The notes under the pieces were generated by a model that worked only from the letters and a program-made list of their open reading frames with translations, searched no databases and was not told the DNA's origin. Shown one piece after another: positions 56,731-64,000 of a DNA stretch of 64,000 bases. Source of the DNA: Bacillus pseudomycoides (GTDB taxonomy: Bacteria; Bacillota; Bacilli; Bacillales; Bacillaceae_G). The DNA is taken from NCBI RefSeq assembly GCF_002582035.1, contig NZ_NUQE01000038.1:1-64000 (forward strand), written 5' to 3'. Position 1 is the stretch's first letter, and each line of letters begins with the position of its first letter. Made by a program: the position numbers and the translations under genes.

Positions 56731-56768
56731 TATAGACAAGTTAATAAACGTGACGGAGAAAAGAAGAG

Positions 56769-56828
56769 ATCCACATTTCATTGTTTCTATGTTTCTATAG
56801 AAACGTGTACTTGTGGATTTTTTCTTTT
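56769..56828 (+). promoter_or_regulatory. glpFK leader terminator, target of GlpP antitermination
   Basis: ATCCACA (56769-56775) pairs with TGTGGAT (56812-56818) around an inner stem GTTTCTA/TAGAAAC, followed by TTTTTTCTTTT. It stands between the promoter and glpF. A GGAGA motif occurs shortly before it, as in the glpD leader. Confidence 0.8.
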
Positions 56829-56864
56829 GAAAGAATGAATGACTATTCATTTTTCCTCTTTCAC

Positions 56865-56878
56865 TGAAAGCGTTTAAA
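56865..56878 (+). promoter_or_regulatory. Second cre-like site before glpF
   Basis: TGAAAGCGTTTAAA has the CcpA core but departs from the consensus in its right half. Lying 21 bp before the glpF ATG, it could act as a transcription roadblock. Confidence 0.5.
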
Positions 56879-56898
56879 TTTGATAATGGAGGGGTTAT

Positions 56899-59224
<2,326 letters not shown>

Positions 59225-59237
59225 TTATAAACAGTGT

Positions 59238-59336
59238 TATAATGATGATAAGTTAATAATTCGGTAGGAGATTTGGAGAGACCACAACACGCTATAGAAG
59301 CAATTCTATGGTGATGTTTGTGGTCTCTTTTTTTCG
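59238..59336 (+). promoter_or_regulatory. glpD promoter -10 and leader terminator, GlpP target
   Basis: A perfect TATAAT (59238-59243) is followed by a GGAGA motif and a long hairpin: GAGACCACAA (59278-59287) pairs perfectly with TTGTGGTCTC (59318-59327), with inner ATAGAA/TTCTAT, then a run of seven T. GlpP would prevent termination when glycerol-3-phosphate is present. Confidence 0.8.
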
Positions 59337-59357
59337 TAATTAAAAGGAGGAATTACC

Positions 59358-61040
59358 ATGAAATTCTCAAGTAAACAACGTCAAAATGTTTTAAATGAAG
59401 TAAATAAACAAGAGTTAGATATCATTGTTATCGGCGGTGGAATCACAGGGTCTGGAATTGCATTAGACGGAGCAAAACGCGGACTATCAACAGTTGTGTT
59501 TGAAATGCAAGACTTTGCAGCAGGTACATCAAGTCGTTCCACAAAGCTTGTTCACGGCGGTTTACGTTATTTAAAACAGTTTGAAGTGAAGATGGTGGCT
59601 GAAGTTGGGAAAGAACGTGCGATTGTATATGAGAACGGTCCACACGTAACAACACCAGAGTGGATGCTGCTTCCGTTCCATAAAGGCGGTACGTTCGGTT
59701 CATTTAGTACATCCATCGGTCTTCGCGTATACGACTTTTTAGCAGGAGTTAAGAAAAGTGAGCGCAGAAAGATGTTTAGTCGCGAAGAAACAATGAAGAG
59801 AGAACCGCTTGTGAAACAAGATGGATTAAGAGGTGGCGGTTACTACGTAGAATATCGTACAGATGATGCACGTTTAACAATTGAAGTCATGAAAGAAGCG
59901 ATTAAACATGGTGCAAAAGCAGTGAACTATGCAAAAGTAGACGGCTTCTTATACAAAGATGGAAAAGTATGCGGCGTACGTGTAATCGATTTATTAGACG
60001 GAAAAGTATATGAAGTGTATGGTAAAAAAATTGTCAACGCAGCAGGACCTTGGGTAGATACGCTTCGTGAGAAAGATAATTCGAAAAAAGGAAAAGTATT
60101 GCAGTTATCAAAAGGTGTTCACCTTGTGATTGATCAAAAACGTTTCCCATTAGGGCAAGCAATCTACTTTGACACACCAGATGGACGTATGGTATTTGCG
60201 ATTCCGCGCGGAGGTAAAACATACGTAGGTACAACAGATACATTTTATGATAAAGATGTAGCAGTGCCAAAAATGACAACAGAAGATCGCACATATATTA
60301 TTAATGCGATTAACTACATGTTCCCAACTGTAAAAATTACAGAGAATGATATTGAATCAAGCTGGGCGGGTGTTCGTCCATTAATTTATGAAGAAGGAAA
60401 GAGCGCATCTGAAATTTCTCGTAAAGATGAAATTTGGACTTCTGAATCTGGTTTAATCACAATTGCCGGCGGAAAGTTAACAGGATACCGCAAAATGGCA
60501 GAGATGGTTGTAGATTATGTGGCATCTTTACTGCAAAAAGAAGGTCACGGTTCATACCCTGCAAGCTCAACGAAGCATATGCCAATCTCCGGCGGTCATG
60601 TTGGCGGTTCGAAACAATTCCCAACATTTATTGCCAAAAAAGCACAAGAAGGAAAGAAATACGGTTTAACAGCAGAGCAAGCAGAACAATTCGCGAAATT
60701 CTACGGTTCAAACGTCGATGTGCTCTTTGAATTAGCGAAAGAATATAAAGCAGATGCAGAGCGCCATAACATGCCGCTTGATGTACTTCTGCCACTTGTA
60801 TACGCGATGGAGTTTGAAATGGCAACAAAACCAGTTGATTTCTTCGTACGACGCATGGGAGCTGTGTTCTTCAATATTGACTGGGTATATGAATGGAAAG
60901 ATGCTGTAATCAATTACATGGCAGGAGCATTAAACTGGAGCGGGGAAGAGAAGCTGAAGTATGCAGCTGAATTAGAAGCAGCATTAACAGATGCGGTTGT
61001 TCCGGTAGATCAGCAGGAGCATGCATCTGCGTTAGCGTAA
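59358..61040 (+). CDS. glpD: Aerobic glycerol-3-phosphate dehydrogenase
   Basis: A 560-residue membrane-associated flavoenzyme that oxidises glycerol-3-phosphate to dihydroxyacetone phosphate and feeds electrons to quinones. FAD motif IIVIGGGITGSGIALDGAKRG, then FAAGTSSRSTKLVHGGLRYL (family signature) and TIAGGKLTGYRKMAE. Length matches B. subtilis GlpD (555). RBS AAAGGAGGAA. Expression depends on the upstream leader and GlpP. A terminator follows. Confidence 0.97.
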   Translation: MKFSSKQRQNVLNEVNKQELDIIVIGGGITGSGIALDGAKRGLSTVVFEMQDFAAGTSSRSTKLVHGGLRYLKQFEVKMVAEVGKERAIVYENGPHVTTPEWMLLPFHKGGTFGSFSTSIGLRVYDFLAGVKKSERRKMFSREETMKREPLVKQDGLRGGGYYVEYRTDDARLTIEVMKEAIKHGAKAVNYAKVDGFLYKDGKVCGVRVIDLLDGKVYEVYGKKIVNAAGPWVDTLREKDNSKKGKVLQLSKGVHLVIDQKRFPLGQAIYFDTPDGRMVFAIPRGGKTYVGTTDTFYDKDVAVPKMTTEDRTYIINAINYMFPTVKITENDIESSWAGVRPLIYEEGKSASEISRKDEIWTSESGLITIAGGKLTGYRKMAEMVVDYVASLLQKEGHGSYPASSTKHMPISGGHVGGSKQFPTFIAKKAQEGKKYGLTAEQAEQFAKFYGSNVDVLFELAKEYKADAERHNMPLDVLLPLVYAMEFEMATKPVDFFVRRMGAVFFNIDWVYEWKDAVINYMAGALNWSGEEKLKYAAELEAALTDAVVPVDQQEHASALA

Positions 61041-61075
61041 AAAGTATAAATAAATATACACGTTTTTTTAAACTG

Positions 61076-61123
61076 AAACCCGAATTGTGGACAATAAAAA
61101 GTACACAATTCGGGTTTTTTATT
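61076..61123 (+). terminator. Terminator after glpD
   Basis: AAACCCGAATTGTG (61076-61089) pairs perfectly with CACAATTCGGGTTT (61104-61117), then TTT. Confidence 0.88.
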
Positions 61124-61209
61124 TCTTCGTAAAATGGTGCCGAAATCGACATATACACGAATCACGTATAATTTTTTTTTGCAAAGTACACGTGTACAAA
61201 CAGCTTGTC

Positions 61210-61249
61210 CCTTTCATGCATAGGATGATAGTACATTATGCATGAAAGG
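61210..61249. repeat. 13-bp perfect inverted repeat covering an RBS
   Basis: CCTTTCATGCATA (61210-61222) is inverted at 61237-61249 (TATGCATGAAAGG). The right arm contains the GAAAGGA that serves the next gene. A perfect palindrome GTACACGTGTAC lies 12 bp upstream (61186-61197). Confidence 0.65.
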
Positions 61250-61262
61250 ATGTGACATTTTT

Positions 61263-61565
61263 TTGATCATTGAAATGATTAATGGATTGACAGATTTTTT
61301 AACAGGACTTTTAATTAGCTTCTTTTATTTTACAATCCTTGTTGTTGTAGCCGGAATTACAGTGAAAAGTTGGAGATCAGTCCTTAAATGGATGAACTTG
61401 TTAATCTTATCTCATGCTTTTATTTATGTGGGTGTTCGACCGTTTATTTATAAGACGGAGTTTCCACCTGTTGAGCAAACTATTTGGAAATTTGCAACTG
61501 TATATCTTCTCATCAATGCTGTCATTCTATTTATTAAGTCATTGGAACACGGTAAAAAAGATTGA
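61263..61565 (+). CDS. Small three-helix membrane protein
   Basis: A 100-residue protein with three hydrophobic segments (about 8-32, 42-60 and 72-92), family not recognised. A TTG at 61263 is chosen because AAAGGATG lies 10 nt upstream; an ATG at 61242 falls inside the hairpin and has no RBS. Its stop is followed directly by a bcr1 copy. Confidence 0.55.
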   Translation: MIIEMINGLTDFLTGLLISFFYFTILVVVAGITVKSWRSVLKWMNLLILSHAFIYVGVRPFIYKTEFPPVEQTIWKFATVYLLINAVILFIKSLEHGKKD

Positions 61566-61566
61566 T

Positions 61567-61720
61567 ATAAAGTGAAACTTCCATCAGTGGGGGGCTTCAT
61601 CCCCCACTGATGATTAGTTGAACCAATCGGGCGCATGCCAGCAGTTATCCCCCACATAGCTTCTTCGTTTTCTCCGAATCTTGAGGTGGGGGTCTTACTG
61701 CCCACGAGTAGCGGGATAAA
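61567..61720 (-). repeat. bcr1 repeat, diverged, reverse orientation
   Basis: Has ATAAAGTGAAACTTCCATC and GCGGGATAAA ends, but the middle (TGATTAGTTGAACCAATCGG, GCGCATGCC) differs from the standard sequence, and one arm of the terminal stem is changed. An older copy. It starts two bases after the preceding stop codon. Confidence 0.88.
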
Positions 61721-61811
61721 TTCATTTAAATAGCGAAACAAATGGAACAGAAAGCAAATTTTTTCTTCAAATGTACAAAAGAGCAACTTTATTTTAGATA
61801 CGGAGTGATGA

Positions 61812-62276
61812 ATGATAAGGCGCTTTAATGCATGGCTTGGTGACAAACTGGCCCTATGGTTTTCTACAATGGCTTGCTTTTATATCATTTTTGGGCTTGT
61901 AATTGTGCCGCTTTTCTTTCAGCATCCAAATACTCTTGTGGAATGGGTAGAGTACGTAGTACAGACGATCTTTCAAGGTATTGCCTTGCCTGTCATAGGA
62001 TATGTGGCAAGAATCGCCGGGGAAAAAGATGAAAAAGTCATAAGTGAGACTCATGATACGGTGATGGAGGAATTGGCTTTAGTAAAGGAGGAATTAGCGC
62101 TGGCACGAGAACAGTACGATGCTTTACAAAAAGTTGAAAAGATGATAAGTGAGACTCATGATACAGTGATAGAGGAATTGACTTTAGTAAAGGAAGAATT
62201 AGCAATGGCACGGGAACAGCACGTTATTTTACAAAAAGTCATAGACGAATTACAACAACATCTGAAAGAGAAATAG
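61812..62276 (+). CDS. Membrane protein with duplicated coiled-coil segment
   Basis: A 154-residue protein with two membrane helices (about 14-36 and 47-68) and a helical, coiled-coil tail. The tail consists of two copies of a 35-residue unit (ISETHDTV-EEL-LVKEELA-AREQ), from a 105-bp tandem duplication (62040-62144 and 62145-62249). The two-helix start followed by a charged helix recalls the end of low-affinity iron permeases, but the match is weak. Function unknown. Confidence 0.6.
   Translation: MIRRFNAWLGDKLALWFSTMACFYIIFGLVIVPLFFQHPNTLVEWVEYVVQTIFQGIALPVIGYVARIAGEKDEKVISETHDTVMEELALVKEELALAREQYDALQKVEKMISETHDTVIEELTLVKEELAMAREQHVILQKVIDELQQHLKEK
62040..62249 (+). repeat. 105-bp in-frame tandem duplication
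   Basis: ATAAGTGAGACTCATGATAC at 62040 recurs at 62145; two units of 105 bp (35 codons) with about 85 percent identity by eye. It lengthens the coiled coil of the gene at 61812-62276 without shifting frame. Confidence 0.85.
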
Positions 62277-62281
62277 ATTTT

Positions 62282-62311
62282 AACGATCCCGCAACGCGGA
62301 TCGTTTTTTTG
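62282..62311 (+). terminator. Terminator
   Basis: AACGATCC (62282-62289) pairs with GGATCGTT (62298-62305), then a T run. The gap 62312-62565 has no gene that I can see. Confidence 0.8.
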
Positions 62312-62565
62312 TGTGATAGATATACATTGAAGTGAAACGGAAATAAAACTCCTAATCCATAAACAAATGCGAAATGTGTGTAAAAAGAATAAAGACGTTT
62401 AATTTTGCTTGTAGAAATAAAGTAACCATCTATTTGTCATGCTAATAGATGGTTACTAAACATATTTAAAAATTAGTTTTTCTTTAATTCTACGATTTTT
62501 CAGGAATAATAGAGTTGTTTAATTTCTAGGAGAACGAATAATTAATATTCGTCCCCGATTTTGAA

Positions 62566-63324
62566 TCAACCTAACTCTTTCAACCGTTTCATTGCCGAAT
62601 GTATTGTTAGTCGATGATATGTAATTAATTGATTTTTAAAGATTACCCCGTATATGCCGTATGGTGTTGGTGACAGTTTTAATAATTCTTCTCTGCTTCG
62701 AATATCGATAATTCTAGCTTTTATCTCCAATTTATTTGCTGCTTCTAAAAGGTTATCAGAAGCAATCTCGATAAATGGACATTGTTGTGTTCTTATAATC
62801 GTTAACTCATCAAAAGTTTGAAGCCGTTCATTCCAGTCGCTCGGAAAATACGGATGAGGAGAATCATCAAATTTATAAACTAACAATTCAAACCCATAAG
62901 GTGCTTTTGCGATTTCAATAAATTCATTTTTAATAAAAATATCTTTACTTGGTGTCCAAGAAGTATTCGAATTCGTCACAACGATAACACCATTCTTATT
63001 TTGTTTTTTTGCTTCTTTAATACACTGCTGAATCAACTGCGACGCATAACCCTTACCTGTTATATTTACCCAAAGACAATGAATAACTATATAATTTTCA
63101 CCATAAACCACTCTTGAAGAATATTCAATCGGTGTATATTCAATAAATCCTGCTGGTTTGCTATCTTCCATTATTTTTATATACTTTAAGCCTTCTTGAA
63201 ACCTTTCCGTTAACCATCTATTTTTATTTATGTATCCTGTTGAATTTGGTTTGCTACGAAGACAATAGCATGCTTCTCTTTCTATGTTTGTTTCGTCTAT
63301 ACTAACTATGTCAAAAATCTCCAC
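62566..63324 (-). CDS. YoaP-like GNAT acetyltransferase
   Basis: A 252-residue protein in two parts. Residues about 1-150 form a GNAT acetyltransferase with the acetyl-CoA loop in LWVNITGKGYASQLIQQCI and YGFELLVYKF. The C-terminal part (about 155-252) is the YoaP-type extension (TIIRTQQCPFIEIASDNLLE), which looks like a thioredoxin-like or small-molecule-binding fold with a CPF motif. B. subtilis YoaP has the same layout; substrate unknown. The start at 63324 has GGAGATG upstream. Confidence 0.82.
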   Translation of the reverse strand: MEIFDIVSIDETNIEREACYCLRSKPNSTGYINKNRWLTERFQEGLKYIKIMEDSKPAGFIEYTPIEYSSRVVYGENYIVIHCLWVNITGKGYASQLIQQCIKEAKKQNKNGVIVVTNSNTSWTPSKDIFIKNEFIEIAKAPYGFELLVYKFDDSPHPYFPSDWNERLQTFDELTIIRTQQCPFIEIASDNLLEAANKLEIKARIIDIRSREELLKLSPTPYGIYGVIFKNQLITYHRLTIHSAMKRLKELG

Positions 63325-63536
63325 GATATAACATCTCCAATCTTGAATGACCCTTTTTTAAGAAAAAGTATTAGAATATTCTTTCTTTTTATTATACAAA
63401 GAAAGAAGAAGAGATGTCATAAAAATCCAATTCTGCACCATCTTTTTAAAGAAGTTTATTATCTTTTAAACGACTTTATTATTTTTTAACAACTTTATTA
63501 TGTGGGAACAAAATGGTAGATTGCAAAAGGAAAGAC

Positions 63537-63627
63537 GGAGGAGGTCTTACTGCTGGTACGCGCCCGATTGGTGAGAGCTTTCCATCAGTGGGGGGATGAA
63601 AAAACCACTGATGGAAGTTTCACTTTA
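63537..63627 (+). repeat. bcr1 repeat, 3' half only
   Basis: TTACTGCTGGTA, CGCCCGATTGGTGAGAGC and the hairpin up to GATGGAAGTTTCACTTTA are present; the 5' half is missing. The last bases TTA (63625-63627) are the reverse complement of the next gene's stop codon. The stretch 63325-63536 is AT-rich with no gene. Confidence 0.8.
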
Positions 63628-64000
63628 CCGGTCACTATTCTTAGGTCTTGAATAAAGAATAATAAGTGCAACAAAAAAGATAGGTAACAAAAGTATAATC
63701 GATAGACGTGTGATGGAGTCTCTTAAAAAAAGAGTCTTAAACATTGGCATGTCCCAATAAGAAACTTTTAAAACGGCAACTGTATCCTCACCAGTTGTTT
63801 CGTCTCGTGTTGTACCTATAACCTTTCCGTATACAGTAAAATCCCCTATGTATGCTGGATCAGCCACATGACGGAACGGGGTGTCACCCTTTAGTTCAAT
63901 GTCTGTAGAATCAACATTTGGATATGTATCTTTCACTTTTTCCTTTAATCTAGCTAAATCACTTTTACTTATTCTTTGAGGTGCTCCTGTAGTAGCTTGT
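63625..64000 (-). CDS. C-terminal part of an unknown membrane protein (partial)
   Basis: The frame is open from the window edge and ends at TAA 63625-63627. About 125 residues are visible: a soluble part with APQRISKSDLARLKEKV, FRHVADPAYIGDFTVYGKV and TTGEDTVAVLKVSYW, then one membrane helix (ITRLSIILLLPIFFVALIIL) and a short basic tail. The layout is like DUF3592-type proteins, but I am not certain. The start lies beyond 64000. The stop codon is contributed by, or touches, a bcr1 end. Confidence 0.55.
   Translation of the reverse strand, partial: QATTGAPQRISKSDLARLKEKVKDTYPNVDSTDIELKGDTPFRHVADPAYIGDFTVYGKVIGTTRDETTGEDTVAVLKVSYWDMPMFKTLFLRDSITRLSIILLLPIFFVALIILYSRPKNSDR

Overview
The window reads as chromosome from a Bacillus cereus-group bacterium. 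Support comes from low G+C Firmicute codon use, strong AGGAGG-type ribosome binding sites, an InhA-type M6 protease, a Bacillus-type yhaO-yhaN-yhaM-yhaL cluster, and about ten copies of a 155-bp dispersed repeat that matches what I know as bcr1 (TTTAT flanks, CACTTTAT end), a repeat restricted to the B. cereus group. I see no rRNA, tRNA or CRISPR array.

Layout. 1-5.9 kb is accessory DNA: the right end of an IS200/IS605-type element with a probable TnpB guide RNA, a DnaD-like plus DnaB-like replication pair, a YezG-ankyrin immunity-type protein, a membrane protein, and a cupin gene broken by an in-frame TGA. 6.2-7.5 kb holds a DUF1292 protein and a G+C-richer DUF2269-ASCH pair. 7.7-13.1 kb is a sigma-54 module: an activator with PAS, AAA+ and Fis-type domains divergent from an amidohydrolase / DUF3311 / sodium-solute symporter operon, with a -24/-12 promoter, a cre site and a bcr1 copy in the leader. 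13.7-21.8 kb is a sugar operon (MurQ, lactose-family PTS IIB-IIC-IIA, GH4 glycosidase, MupG-like phosphomuramidase, BadF-type kinase, RpiR regulator) that looks built to import and split a MurNAc-containing disaccharide. 22-28.9 kb has ahpC-ahpF with a PerR box, several gene remnants, DinB and TetR proteins, and a divergent GNAT/MerR pair. 29.5-35.2 kb is a G+C-richer two-gene unit: an RND exporter and a secreted beta-propeller-phosphoesterase. 36.3-39.6 kb is a probable type VII secretion lipase toxin locus with tandem DUF1433 proteins as likely immunity factors. 40-51 kb is the yhzD/yhaO-N-M/inhA/yhaL region. 51.7-54.3 kb is an arsenic operon (arsR-arsI-acr3-[bcr1]-arsC) with three near-identical ArsR-type operators. 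55.5-61.1 kb is the glycerol cluster glpP-glpF-glpK-glpD with two terminator leaders for GlpP antitermination. The end holds small membrane proteins and a YoaP-like acetyltransferase.

Two structural themes run through the window. bcr1 copies sit inside operons and often cover the stop codon of the preceding gene; three copies are internal deletions whose end points fall in short repeats of the element. Many intergenic gaps contain decayed gene ends (S66 peptidase, AraC regulator, MazG-like protein, yhzD 3' end). The least described units are the lipase/DUF1433 locus, the PTS-MurQ-MupG-GH4 operon and the RND/propeller-phosphoesterase pair. Functions are inferred from reading the proteins; no database search was run.
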